Shown piece by piece: positions 43,585 through 51,822 of a stretch of 64,000 bases of DNA; position 1 is the stretch's first letter, and the number at the start of each line of letters is the position of its first letter. The position numbers were made by a program, and so were the translations under genes. The notes below the pieces were generated by a model. It saw nothing but the letters and a program-made list of their open reading frames with translations. It had not been told where the DNA came from and made no database searches. Origin of the DNA: Bradyrhizobium sp. CB1015 (GTDB taxonomy: Bacteria > Pseudomonadota > Alphaproteobacteria > Rhizobiales > Xanthobacteraceae); NCBI RefSeq assembly GCF_025200925.1, contig NZ_CP104174.1, positions 8,198,001 through 8,262,000 on the forward strand. Reading direction: 5' to 3'.

Positions 43585-43737
43585 TACCCTCCCCTGGAGG
43601 GGGAGGGTCGGCACGCGATCGAGCGAAGCGAGACGTGTGACGGGGTGGGGTGATCCCTCCACCCGGGCAGTTTCCGTGCTGAGAGATCACCCCACCCCGC
43701 TCGCGCTTACGCGCGATCGACCCTCCCCCTCCAGGGC
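43585..43737. repeat. Inverted repeat, type B (accctcccctggaggggg), copy 1
   Basis: Ends ccctcccctggagggggag and ccctccccctccagggcag, with a central ggggtggggtgat and atcaccccacccc pair. Relatives are at 52812-52980 and 54408-54570. Confidence 0.8.
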
Positions 43738-43946
43738 AGGGCTATCGCATATGACTTGTGACGTCGGCCTGCGCGCACGCCTCGTCCTTCGAGACGGCGC
43801 TGACGCGCCTCCTCAGGATGAGGCTAATCAGCGTCAGTGCTCGTAGAAACTGCTGCCGCGCACTCCGCCCTCATCCTGAGGAGCCCGCCCAAAGCGGGCG
43901 TCTCGAAGGATGGCCGCCGGGAAAAGCTCTCAAATGCGATAGCCCT
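43738..43946. mobile_element. MITE-like element with 13-bp terminal inverted repeats, copy 2
   Basis: A 209-base element bounded by agggctatcgcat and atgcgatagccct, nearly the reverse complement of 34606-34812. It is fused directly to the type B repeat on its left. Confidence 0.75.
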
Positions 43947-43971
43947 GCCCTCCAGGGGAGGGTTAAGAGCA

Positions 43972-44886
43972 TCACTGCGTCTTGGCGACCCTTGGCGGCT
44001 GGGGGGCGGTGATGAAGCTCGTCGCTTCCAGCATGGCCGGCCCCAGGGGCGTCGGCACTTTCAGCCAGAACGGGACCAGGATGCGCGTGCCGGCGATGGG
44101 GGCGAACGCGATCTCCATGTTGCGCTGGGCGGCGAGGTATTTGATCACGGGGCGGTCGGGGATGTAGCCGGCGATGGGCACGAAATAGATCGCGCAGACC
44201 ACGACCGGGCCCTTGTACCCCTTCTCCGCCTTCACGGTCTCCATGCGCTTGAAATCGAGCTTGAGCTCGTAGCGCATGCGGCCGTCGAACACGGGCGCGG
44301 CATTGTGGCAGGCCTCCGGCGCAACGGGATCGCCGGTGCCGGGCACGCGCAAAAGCGAGGCCGTCATCGGATCCCAGACGCCGCGGCGATGCCCCTCGGT
44401 GACGACGATGCGATCAGGGTCGACCGGCGGCTCCGGCAGGATGGCAAAATCCTTCACATTGCCCTTGTCGAGGGTGATGCGGATCTCTTCGGTCTTCTTC
44501 TGGGTGGTGGTGGAGGCCTGGTAGCCGGTCGCAACCAGCGCGCCACCAACGACGCGCCCCTGGCTGGCGCCGGTGCCGGACCCGCCGGTGAACGACTTCA
44601 AAAGCCCGGTAGTGCCGCCGGCGGCCGCCGCCGAGAACACGTCGTCCTGGATATCGATGTTCCACGCGCCCTTGCCGACCGGAATGCCCGCCAGCGTCGC
44701 CTCATATTGCGCCTCGAGCTTGCCCTGCGCCACCGCCGGCGCCGCGCCGGACGCCACGGCCAGCACCAGGCCGCAAAGCGCCATCAGCCGGCCGGCCAAG
44801 GGGACGTCGAAGCGGACGCCCAAGCGCGGACGGGCTGAGCGCAGATTCTGCGCGGGGAAAAGCGTTGTCGGCACGAAATAATCCAA
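43972..44886 (-). CDS. DUF3108 domain-containing exported protein
   Basis: A 304-residue protein. A hydrophobic segment (LAGRLMALCGLVLAVASGAAPAVAQ, about 30-54) is a signal or anchor, followed by a beta-rich DUF3108 domain: KLEAQYEATLAGIPVGKGAWNIDIQDDVFSA, and C-terminal YIPDRPVIKYLAAQRNMEIAFAPIAGTRILVPFWLKVPT. DUF3108 proteins are periplasmic or outer-membrane proteins of unknown role. The start is uncertain: TTG at 44886, a GTG four codons later, or an ATG at about 44784 next to the signal peptide. It is convergent with the repeats and divergent from rpmB. Confidence 0.8.
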   Translation of the reverse strand: MDYFVPTTLFPAQNLRSARPRLGVRFDVPLAGRLMALCGLVLAVASGAAPAVAQGKLEAQYEATLAGIPVGKGAWNIDIQDDVFSAAAAGGTTGLLKSFTGGSGTGASQGRVVGGALVATGYQASTTTQKKTEEIRITLDKGNVKDFAILPEPPVDPDRIVVTEGHRRGVWDPMTASLLRVPGTGDPVAPEACHNAAPVFDGRMRYELKLDFKRMETVKAEKGYKGPVVVCAIYFVPIAGYIPDRPVIKYLAAQRNMEIAFAPIAGTRILVPFWLKVPTPLGPAMLEATSFITAPQPPRVAKTQ

Positions 44887-45075
44887 TCGGGGCGCGATGC
44901 GCTGTTACTTAAGCCAAAAACGGCGGCAAACAATGTGTCGGGGCATCCAGCCCCGGGAACTCCACCGGACTCTTCGACGGCGAATACGCCCTTTATGTGA
45001 TGGTAAGGCGCGACAATCATTGCCGTTTTGGTGATCGGGCGGTAACGGGAGCTGCAAACCTCTCCCGCTCCCTCC

Positions 45076-45180
45076 GCTGTCATGCCCCGGCTTGACCGGG
45101 GCATCCAGTACACCGCGGCCTCCCTGGTCAGCCGCGCCGCCGCGGCGTATTGGATCGCCCGGTCGAGCCGGGCGATGGCA
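45076..45180. repeat. Tandem palindromes (catgccccggc...gccggggcat type)
   Basis: The first hairpin is atgccccggcttgaccggggcat. The second, weaker one is tcgcccggtcgagccgggcga; between them is a gccgcgccgccgcggc palindrome. It lies upstream of the rpmB promoter. The rest of 44887-45075 shows no recognised feature. Confidence 0.7.
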
Positions 45181-45224
45181 CCGAGGGTGGGGCGCGAAAC
45201 CCGCATCCCAACCGCCCCAAAAAC

Positions 45225-45252
45225 TTGACGTCCCGCCCCTTCCCCCTATACG
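45225..45252 (+). promoter_or_regulatory. Sigma70-like promoter of rpmB
   Basis: ttgacg (45225-45230), a 16-base spacer and tatacg (45247-45252), giving a leader of about 85 bases before the rpmB ATG. Confidence 0.6.
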
Positions 45253-45346
45253 TCCGCCCGCTCCCTGCAAGGACGAAAGAATTTGCCCCCGTGGCGCCTG
45301 AATGGCGGCCGCACTCGTTGGGGGTTCGAACTAAAGGATTTCTACC

Positions 45347-45655
45347 ATGTCTCGCCGCTGCGAACTGACGGCCAAGGGCCCCCTCGTCGGCCACAAGGTC
45401 AGCCACTCCAACATCAAGACCAAGCGCCGCTTCCTGCCGAACCTCGTCAACGTGACGTTCATCTCGGAAGCTTTGGGGCGCAACGTGCGCCTGCGCGTCT
45501 CCACCAACGCAATCAAGAGCGTCGACCACAATGGCGGCCTGGACGCCTTCCTGCTCAAGGCGAGCACCGATGCGCTCTCTCCGCGCGCGATCGAGCTGAA
45601 GCGCGCCATCCAGAAGAAGGTCGGCGACACCCAGCCGGCGAAGCAGGCGAGCTGA
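45347..45655 (+). CDS. rpmB: 50S ribosomal protein L28
   Basis: A 102-residue basic protein: [33 protein letters not shown] and [35 protein letters not shown] are typical alphaproteobacterial L28. aaagga lies 7 bases before the ATG. It has its own promoter and a rho-independent terminator, so it is a single transcription unit. It is the last core gene before the low-GC island. Confidence 0.97.
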   Translation: MSRRCELTAKGPLVGHKVSHSNIKTKRRFLPNLVNVTFISEALGRNVRLRVSTNAIKSVDHNGGLDAFLLKASTDALSPRAIELKRAIQKKVGDTQPAKQAS

Positions 45656-45725
45656 GATTTTTTGGTTAGGGCGGGGGCTAAGTTGCGTCGCGTGGCGTAG
45701 GCTTAGCCGAGTAGAGTTTGAGTAG

Positions 45726-45760
45726 CGGCTGGATCGGAAGATCCGGCCGTTTTTGTTTTT
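45726..45760 (+). terminator. Rho-independent terminator of rpmB
   Basis: The stem cggctggatc with gatccggccg (one G-U pair), loop ggaa, then ttttt and a further T-run. It lies about 70 bases after the rpmB stop and marks the left edge of the acquired island. Confidence 0.85.
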
Positions 45761-45856
45761 GGGCACATCACCCAAAGACGAATTGATCGTTTTGATCTTT
45801 CTATCTTTAGTAGAACAATAAAGACCTGATTGCGCTTTATTCGCAGGCTAAACCTC

Positions 45857-47518
45857 GTGACTCAGAAGCATATTGCCGTCTTTCCAAAGCCATTGCGCGA
45901 CGACCTGGTCAATGGCCGATGGCTCCCGGTGATCGGCGCCGGGATGTCGATGAACGCCATCCTACCGCCAGCATCAAGAATGCCAATGTGGGGGGATCTC
46001 GGCCGACTCCTCGCGGAAGAACTTTCCGAATATTCACCGTCAGGTGCGCTCGATGCGATATCGGCATACGAGCATGAATTCGGGAGAGCTCGCCTTATTG
46101 AGCGTCTCGCAGAACTCCTTCACCAGAAGGATGCACAACCGGGGCCAGCGCACCGAGAGTTTTGCAGTCTCTCATTCGACATCGTATGCACCACTAATTT
46201 CGATTTCCTACTCGAACGCCAATATGACCTGATCCCCAAATCAATTCATCCGGTTGTCGATGAGGAGCAACTGTCGATCAATCTTGGAAATGCGGGCACG
46301 CTCTTACTGAAATTACATGGAGACTTACGTCATCCGAAGAGGCTCGTCGTGACAGAGTCTGACTACGACGGCTTCCTCTCGAACTATCCGCTACTTGCCA
46401 CTTATTTGGCCAACCAGCTCATTACGAAAACTGCCGTTCTCATCGGATATAGCCTTGACGACCCGGATTTCAGACAGATCTGGCACGTCGTCTCAAGTCG
46501 GCTCGGCAAGTCGCGCCGAATGGCTTACGCTGTGGTCGTCAATGCGCACCCTAGCGAAATAGCCCGTTTCGAACGACGCGGCGTTAAGGTCATCAATCTA
46601 TCCGGTTCACGAGAACGATACGGCGAAGTACTCGCAGAAGCCTTTGCGGAACTTCGCGAGTACGTAAGAGATAATATCGTCTCCGCGAGTAAGGTCACTG
46701 AAGAAGGACCGCTCCAAGAGTTGCTGCTCCCACGCGATTCAGTTTCCCGCCTCTGCTTCTTTTCCGTTCCTTTGGACGTACTTCCGTTCTATCGCGAGCG
46801 AGTGTTTCCTATCGCCGAAGAGGCCGGGCTAGTACCAGTGACCGCGACGGATTTCATCACTCCCGGCGACAGCATAAATATCAAACTAGATACGCTAATC
46901 GACCGCGCCGCTGTCATGGTGGTTGAGTTGAATTCCCGGTGGACTAGAGCGGAACTGGCTATGGCAATTGCGCGAGCCAGAGAAGACGTTAGCGGATTTC
47001 ATCGCCGGCCGTTGCGTCTAATACTTATCGCGCCGTCCGATGAGCAGATACCCGCTTGGGCCAAGAGCGAGTTCATCGTGGCAATTCGCCCCAGCTTACT
47101 ATCTGATGACATCGATTGGTTCCTCCATAGCCTCCGAGATATCTTCGCCTCGGAGGCTACCAATCGCATGGAAAGCCAGCACAACGAACCTCGGCGGCTC
47201 CTAAATGCGAAGCAATTTCGAGCGGCCGTGATAGCTGCAATCTCTCTTTTAGAAACGACGCTTAGGCGCTGGCTGGAAAAGCGGCTGTGGGATGAGGTTC
47301 AAAGACCGATGCCCCTTCGTCAATTGGTCGATCGAGCAATTCGCGAAGAGCGTCTCTCAAGTAATTGGCGAGGCGAGATTGATCGTTGGACAAGGATCCG
47401 AAATGAATCGGTGCATACTACAAAACCCGTTACAAAAGCTGAAGCAAGGTCGGTAGTTGAAGGGGTCGAGCGTCTTCTGGATCAACCCACCGATTACCAC
47501 GGCCCAAGTCCAGATTGA
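45857..47518 (+). CDS. SIR2 / NDT-TIR-like / HEPN three-domain protein, putative defence effector
   Basis: A 553-residue protein with three regions. SIR2-like (about 20-270): VIGAGMS, CTTNFD with Asn114, KLHGDL with His154, and GYSLDDPDF, the NAD-site residues of SIR2 defence enzymes. Middle (about 297-430): LCFFSVPLDVLPFYRERVFPIAEEAGL then LIDRAAVMVVELNSRWTRAELAMAIA, the pattern of nucleoside deoxyribosyltransferase / TIR-like folds. C-terminal (about 450-545): a helical domain with R515-N-E-S-V-H520, the R-x4-H motif of HEPN ribonucleases. The GTG at 45857 is preferred to a TTG nine codons earlier. GC and codon use differ from the neighbours (many ATA, TTA and AGA-like codons), pointing to transfer. 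It precedes a DUF3800 gene. Domain calls are from pattern. Confidence 0.8.
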   Translation: MTQKHIAVFPKPLRDDLVNGRWLPVIGAGMSMNAILPPASRMPMWGDLGRLLAEELSEYSPSGALDAISAYEHEFGRARLIERLAELLHQKDAQPGPAHREFCSLSFDIVCTTNFDFLLERQYDLIPKSIHPVVDEEQLSINLGNAGTLLLKLHGDLRHPKRLVVTESDYDGFLSNYPLLATYLANQLITKTAVLIGYSLDDPDFRQIWHVVSSRLGKSRRMAYAVVVNAHPSEIARFERRGVKVINLSGSRERYGEVLAEAFAELREYVRDNIVSASKVTEEGPLQELLLPRDSVSRLCFFSVPLDVLPFYRERVFPIAEEAGLVPVTATDFITPGDSINIKLDTLIDRAAVMVVELNSRWTRAELAMAIARAREDVSGFHRRPLRLILIAPSDEQIPAWAKSEFIVAIRPSLLSDDIDWFLHSLRDIFASEATNRMESQHNEPRRLLNAKQFRAAVIAAISLLETTLRRWLEKRLWDEVQRPMPLRQLVDRAIREERLSSNWRGEIDRWTRIRNESVHTTKPVTKAEARSVVEGVERLLDQPTDYHGPSPD

Positions 47519-47648
47519 GCCTCATCCAACGATGAAGCAGTACAGCCTACACAGATAGGCGGGTGCGGTGATTTCATTGCAACCCAAAATCAGGAGTCGC
47601 GTTTGGCGGCATGAAGCAGAACACGCAGCTCGGGGGAGGGTAATAGCA

Positions 47649-48449
47649 ATGTATCTTCTGTATTGCGACGAGACAAATATTGAAGAACGAAAAGGCGACT
47701 TTTTTCTCTACGGGGGCATCTGCATCTCCCCAGACAACTGCGCATCTCTATCGCGTCGCATTGATGAAATTCGCGGAAGCGCCAAAATACCCACGACGTT
47801 CAAATTGAAATTCTTGCCCGCGCCCGACGGCATGAATCACGAGACCTTTATCGAGCTCAAGAAGTCGCTTATCGCGGCAACTATCGATTCTGGCGCAAAG
47901 CTACTTGTCTCAGTCATACTCCACGATATCGCGACAACTCCTGATGTTGCGCGGCGCAACGCAATCAATACGCTATGTTACCATTTCGACTGTTTGCTGA
48001 ACCGGTACAAATCGACTGGCCTTGTCCTCATCGATCGATTCTCAGACAAGCAGATTGATAGCCATCTGATAGAAAAATTCTCGATCGGAATCACGGGATT
48101 ACCTCACACTAATCAACTCAGGTTATCGAACATTGTCGGTTTTCACTACTCAGCAATCGGTCAGTCACATTTTTCAAGTGTGATCGACATCCTTGTTGGA
48201 TCACTCCGATTTGCAATTAATGCACACACACGCGATCAAAAGCAAAATCTCAAGACTGCAGGGAAGATTCTTGAGGGCATTCAGCCGCTATTTTTTAGAG
48301 AGAAAGAAACCTCCCCGATATCCGAGTTGAGCTTCTTTTTCAGCCCAAAGACAATCAAGGTGGAGAGCTACCGGACCAAGTACGAAAATCTCAAGGCTTT
48401 CTTGAATAGCAGTGGCATCGATACTGCGCAGAATATTTTGGCGGGTTAG
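47649..48449 (+). CDS. DUF3800 domain-containing protein
   Basis: A 266-residue protein. MYLLYCDETNIEERKGDFFLYGGICI opens with the Asp-Glu of DUF3800 (Asp7, Glu8); further acidic residues follow in GLVLIDRFSD and in SSVIDILVGSLRFA, so the metal-site layout of this RNase H-like family is present. DUF3800 proteins are common in mobile and defence regions, but no activity is established that I can rely on. The ATG at 47649 has gggaggg about 9 bases upstream, which decides the start over a longer frame. It is 130 bases after the SIR2 gene on the same strand and shares its low GC and codon use, so the two were probably acquired together. Confidence 0.82.
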   Translation: MYLLYCDETNIEERKGDFFLYGGICISPDNCASLSRRIDEIRGSAKIPTTFKLKFLPAPDGMNHETFIELKKSLIAATIDSGAKLLVSVILHDIATTPDVARRNAINTLCYHFDCLLNRYKSTGLVLIDRFSDKQIDSHLIEKFSIGITGLPHTNQLRLSNIVGFHYSAIGQSHFSSVIDILVGSLRFAINAHTRDQKQNLKTAGKILEGIQPLFFREKETSPISELSFFFSPKTIKVESYRTKYENLKAFLNSSGIDTAQNILAG

Positions 48450-48471
48450 AGACTGGTCCATCCTGCTCTAC

Positions 48472-48665
48472 TTCCGCTATACTCGCCCGGGTAGCATCTC
48501 CCGGATGCGCATCCCATGGAGCCCGCTCAGACGACCGAGCGAAATCCCGACCCCAAGCACGTCGTCATCTGCTGTAACGGCACTGGCATCGAGCTCGCAG
48601 AACATCTCAAACGTCCCGAAGCTCGATGCCGCGTGAGGAAGGTCAATTCCGCGCCTCCATGTTGA
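48472..48665 (+). pseudogene. Decayed copy of the promoter and first ~40 codons of the DUF2235 gene
   Basis: From ttccgctatactcgccc onward this segment matches 53008-53160, the promoter region and 5-prime end of the intact DUF2235 gene, including gcgcatcccatgg around the start codon. From ATG 48516 it reads MEPAQTTERNPDPKHV then VICCNGTG then IELAEHLKRPEA, against VICCDGTG then NEISENISNV in the intact gene; the catalytic Asp is Asn here. Similarity fades near 48628 and the frame stops at 48665 after 49 codons. It is a truncated duplicate at the right edge of the SIR2/DUF3800 island. Confidence 0.8.
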
Positions 48666-48699
48666 CATTTGTTAACACTCGCCCTATCCTCTCACCAAC

Positions 48700-48936
48700 A
48701 TGGCTGATCGGCCGCGGCATCCGCACAAGGAGATCGAGGCTGTCGTTGCCGACGCCGAGCGGAAGGGCTGGCGCTGGCGCAAGATGGGGCATTGGGGTCG
48801 GTTGTTCTGTCCGCATGCCGGCCGCGACGGCTGCCAGGTGGGCGTGAACGGGACGCCGAAGAACCCGGAAGATCACGCCCGGCAGGTGATGCGGGCGATT
48901 GCGCGCTGCCCGCACGGAACGGAGGACGGCTCGTGA
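48700..48936 (+). CDS. HicA-like small protein, putative toxin of a toxin-antitoxin pair
   Basis: A 78-residue basic protein: KEIEAVVADAERKGWRWRKMGHWGRLFCPH then GVNGTPKNPEDHARQVMRAIARCPH. The short helix, a GW-x-basic turn and a conserved His resemble the double-stranded-RNA-binding-like fold of HicA mRNA interferases, but Cys/His residues not usual in HicA are also present and might bind metal. Its stop overlaps the start of the next gene (GTGA). The pairing with an HTH protein fits a type II toxin-antitoxin module; the function is inferred. Confidence 0.65.
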   Translation: MADRPRHPHKEIEAVVADAERKGWRWRKMGHWGRLFCPHAGRDGCQVGVNGTPKNPEDHARQVMRAIARCPHGTEDGS

Positions 48937-49475
48937 AGAAATTCGAGTTCAGCATCGTGGCATCCGGGCTCGATCCCGAGGCCGAGGATTTCGAGCAGCG
49001 CTTCTACGATGCCGGCTGCGACGATGCGGCGATTGCGTTCCAGAAGGGCCACATCATCGTCGACTTCACGCGCGAGGCGAAATCCATCAGCGAGGCCATC
49101 ATCACGGCGGTGCGCAACGTGCAGGCCGCCGGCGCCAGGATCGATCGCGTCGAGCCCGATCCGCTCGTCAGCCTCTCCGATATCGCTGCGCGGAGCGGAA
49201 TGACGCGCGCGGCAATGACGCAATATTCCAAGGGGCAGCGCGGCCGAGGTTTCCCGCCGCCGGTCGCCCGCGTGACCTCCGACAGCCCGCTGTGGGATTG
49301 GGCCGCGGTGGCAAAGTGGCTGTTTCAGCACGACAAGCTCAGCCGCGACGAAGCGATCGCGGCAGCCGCCGTGCGGGCGGCCAACGAAGCGATCCGATCG
49401 CGCGCGACGCGACTGGAAGAGACCCTCAAGGGCAGCCTGACCGCCTACGAGAAAGAGCTCGACCGGGCGGCGTGA
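48933..49475 (+). CDS. HTH DNA-binding protein, putative antitoxin partner
   Basis: A 180-residue protein. The N-terminal domain (MKKFEFSIVASGLDPEAEDFEQRFYDAGCDDAAIAFQKG onward, about 1-75) is a small alpha/beta unit like HicB-type antitoxins; the central part VSLSDIAARSGMTRAAMTQYSKGQRG (about 85-112) is a helix-turn-helix, and PLWDWAAVAKWLFQHDKL follows. The GTG start at 48933 overlaps the upstream stop by four bases and has ggagg 7 bases before it, so the two genes are translationally coupled. It probably neutralises and autoregulates the HicA-like protein; this is inference. Confidence 0.7.
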   Translation: MKKFEFSIVASGLDPEAEDFEQRFYDAGCDDAAIAFQKGHIIVDFTREAKSISEAIITAVRNVQAAGARIDRVEPDPLVSLSDIAARSGMTRAAMTQYSKGQRGRGFPPPVARVTSDSPLWDWAAVAKWLFQHDKLSRDEAIAAAAVRAANEAIRSRATRLEETLKGSLTAYEKELDRAA

Positions 49476-49760
49476 GGGAACGTCGCGAGCGACCCAATGG
49501 CCGCATGCGGCGCGGCATAATGCTTTGGCGCCGCGCCGATCGTCACGGCGCCGCCGTATCGCTGCCCGCGCAAGACGGACCGCACGCAGCCGCGGCAGAT
49601 GCTGCCCTGCGCGTCCGGCGGCCGGCCGGCACGGCGACCCACCCGTAAACATCCCCCGCGCGCGTTAACCGTCCATTAACCAACGCACCCTAGCCTGCGG
49701 TAATCGTCCAGCCATCATTAGCTCGAAATGCCTTCCCGGTTCGCTCCAGGAGAAGCGCCG
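49476..49760. other. Non-coding gap; only doubtful short frames
   Basis: Open frames of 58-66 codons on both strands run through this GC-rich stretch but lack a ribosome site and family resemblance. Near the right end, gcgttaaccgtccattaacc resembles the leader of the next gene. No repeat of the dispersed families is present. Confidence 0.4.
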
Positions 49761-50273
49761 ATGTGCGTTGAGTTGTTGACGTATGCCGATCTCGGTGCCC
49801 GCCTCGATGTCTCGCGCGAGGCTGCGCGGGCACTGGCGCGGCGTCGCCGGTTGCCGCGCTCGCGGTCGGCTGACGGCAAGGCGGTGGTGAGCGTCGATCT
49901 CGCCGAACTCCGCTACACGCCCCGCCCGCGACGAGCCCGCCGGGCAGATCCCATCGGGGCCTCCCTGGCCAGGATCGAGGCCGTCAAGACCGAAGTCTTC
50001 AAGGCGGAGATCGCGCGGCTCGAGGACGTCGCAGCCGCCTACAGGGCCGTGTTCGAGCGCGAGCGCGAGCGTGCCGATCGCCTCGCCGTCGAGCTGACGC
50101 AGGCGGCCGCCGAGACGACGGCCGCCAATGCGTGGGCGGCACGACTGGAAGACGAAGTGGCGGCGCTGCGGAGCGATCGCCGAGCTGGCGGCTCGATCGC
50201 GGGACACGCGGCGCGCCGGTTGGGCCATCTGGCCGCCTTCATCGTGCAAGCAGACCGGGCGGCCCGCAGGTAG
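49761..50273 (+). CDS. HTH protein with C-terminal coiled coil, unknown function
   Basis: A 170-residue protein. Residues about 1-50, CVELLTYADLGARLDVSREAARALARRRRLPRSRS then GKAVVSVDLAEL, form a helix-turn-helix of the kind used in excisionase/MerR-like DNA binding. Residues about 70-145 (SLARIEAVKTEVFKAEIARLEDVAAAYRAVFERERERADRL onward) are a long heptad-rich coiled coil. The layout recalls KfrA-type and nucleoid-organising proteins. The ATG at 49761 has aggag 8 bases upstream; an earlier ATG at 49728 has none. It is 52 bases upstream of the FtsZ paralogue on the same strand. Confidence 0.75.
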   Translation: MCVELLTYADLGARLDVSREAARALARRRRLPRSRSADGKAVVSVDLAELRYTPRPRRARRADPIGASLARIEAVKTEVFKAEIARLEDVAAAYRAVFERERERADRLAVELTQAAAETTAANAWAARLEDEVAALRSDRRAGGSIAGHAARRLGHLAAFIVQADRAARR

Positions 50274-50325
50274 CACTCAGAACTTTCTTTAATCCCCGGC
50301 TTGCCGGAGCAATCGCGAGGGAAGA

Positions 50326-51582
50326 ATGACTGGCAACACCGATATCCATGAAATGAAGGCCCGCATCGTCGTGTTCGGCGTCGGCGGCGCCGGCGGCAAT
50401 GCCGTCAACAACATGATCACGGCCGGGCTGCAAGGCGTCGAGTTCGTGGTCGCCAACACCGACGCGCAGGCGCTGGCGATGTCGAAGGCGAAGCGCCTCA
50501 TCCAGCTCGGCACCCGCGTGACCGCAGGCCTCGGCGCCGGCTCGCAGCCGGAACTGGGACGCGCCGCAGCCGAAGAGGCTATCGACACGATCCGCGAGCA
50601 ATTGACCGGCGCGCACATGGTGTTCGTGACGGCCGGCATGGGCGGCGGCACCGGCACCGGGGCTGCACCCATCGTCGCCAGAATCGCGCGCGAACTCGGC
50701 ATTCTCACCATCGGCGTGGTCACCAAGCCGTTCTACTTCGAGGGCCAGCGCCGCATGCGCTTTGCCGAAGCCGGCATCGAGGAGCTGCTGAAGACGGTCG
50801 ACACCCTCCTGATCATCCCGAACCAGAACCTGTTCCGGGTGGCCAGCGAGAAGACCACGTTCGCCGACGCCTTCGCCCTTGCCGACCAGGTGCTTTATTC
50901 GGGCGTGGCCTGCATCAGCGACCTCATCGTCAAGGAAGGCCTGATCAATCTCGATTTTGCCGACGTCCTCTCCGTCATGAAGGAGAAGGGCAAGGCCATG
51001 ATGGGACGGGGCGAGGCTTCCGGCGAGAAGCGCGTGCTCGCCGCCGCCGTGGCCGCGATCTCCAATCCGCTGATCGAGAATCCCTCGATCAAGCGTGCCA
51101 GTGGCCTCATCATCTCCATCACCGGCGGCAAGGATCTGATGCTGTACGAGGTCGACGAAGCGGCGACCCGCATTCGCGACGAGGCCGACCCGGACGCCAA
51201 CATCATCGTCGGCGCGTCGTTCGACGAAAGCCTCGAAGGCATCGTCCGCGTCTCGGTGGTGGCGACCGGTATAGATAATCTCGATCCGGCGCAGGCGCTA
51301 CCGGTGGAAACCGCCCTCACCCAGCTCGCCGGCAGGCTGCGCAACGACGGCCGCCGCATCGCCGATCGCATCGAGCGCAGTGCCCCCCTGCCGCAAGCGG
51401 GAAGCCCGCCGCTCCGCCCGCAGCCGCACCACCCCGTGGGACCGCCGGCAAGGCCGGGCCTGGACTATGCGCGGCAGGCGGCCCTGCAGCCGCTCGATGC
51501 TTACGGCCGCGCGCCTGCGCGCAATGCGCCCGACGAGGCCGTTCTCGATATCCCGGCCTTCCTGCGCCGCGCGGCGAACTGA
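50326..51582 (+). CDS. ftsZ: FtsZ paralogue (second, short FtsZ)
   Basis: A 418-residue tubulin-like GTPase. [22 protein letters not shown] starts the GTP-binding domain, the tubulin signature GGGTGTG is at 106-112 in [12 protein letters not shown], and the T7 loop NLDFADV at 208-214 retains the catalytic Asp residues (210, 213), so polymer-dependent GTP hydrolysis is expected. The linker after about 320 is short, and the C-terminal peptide ends [11 protein letters not shown], close to the FtsZ membrane-tether-binding peptide. The main FtsZ of this group is longer and sits in the cell-division cluster with ftsQA, which is absent here, so this is a second copy. gagggaaga precedes the ATG. Confidence 0.93.
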   Translation: MTGNTDIHEMKARIVVFGVGGAGGNAVNNMITAGLQGVEFVVANTDAQALAMSKAKRLIQLGTRVTAGLGAGSQPELGRAAAEEAIDTIREQLTGAHMVFVTAGMGGGTGTGAAPIVARIARELGILTIGVVTKPFYFEGQRRMRFAEAGIEELLKTVDTLLIIPNQNLFRVASEKTTFADAFALADQVLYSGVACISDLIVKEGLINLDFADVLSVMKEKGKAMMGRGEASGEKRVLAAAVAAISNPLIENPSIKRASGLIISITGGKDLMLYEVDEAATRIRDEADPDANIIVGASFDESLEGIVRVSVVATGIDNLDPAQALPVETALTQLAGRLRNDGRRIADRIERSAPLPQAGSPPLRPQPHHPVGPPARPGLDYARQAALQPLDAYGRAPARNAPDEAVLDIPAFLRRAAN

Positions 51583-51597
51583 GCGGTGAAGGAGGTG

Positions 51598-51800
51598 CGC
51601 TCCCTCTCCCGCTTGCGGGAGGGGTATCGTATATGACTCGTGGAAGCAGCCTGCGCGCACGCCTCGTCCTTCGAGACGGCGCTTACGCGCCTCCTCAGGA
51701 TGAGGCTAGTCGGCGTCAACGCCCGTTGAAACTGCTGCCGCGCATTCCGCCCTCATCCTGAGGAGCCCGCCTCAAGCGGACGTCTCGAAGGATGCGCCGC
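51598..51800. repeat. Type A fragment joined to a degenerate MITE-like copy 3
   Basis: 51598-51622 is a single hairpin of type A (ccctctcccgcttgcggga). It is followed at 51621 by gtatcgtatatgactcgtgg and the internal segments of the 34606/43738 element (catcctgagga, ctcgaagga). The right terminal repeat is missing. Confidence 0.65.
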
Positions 51801-51822
51801 ACCGAAGCCGGCCGCCGACGCT

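Noticed and set aside
43271..43690. 139-codon minus-strand frame upstream of the helicase gene
   Set aside because: It runs through a dispersed repeat and the 25-bp motif; no ribosome site and no coding pattern.
45324..45340. ggttcgaact near rpmB, resembling a tRNA T-loop
   Set aside because: No acceptor, D or anticodon stem can be built around it. No tRNA or rRNA gene was found anywhere in the window.
45857..48449. Assigning the SIR2/DUF3800 pair to Thoeris, DSR or SIR2-HerA systems
   Set aside because: There is no separate TIR protein (Thoeris), no HerA ATPase, and the chain is shorter than DSR effectors and carries different extra domains.
49472..49648. 58-codon Arg-rich frame overlapping the HTH gene stop (and a minus-strand frame at 49445-49642)
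   Set aside because: No ribosome site of its own, no recognisable family, and both strands are equally open.
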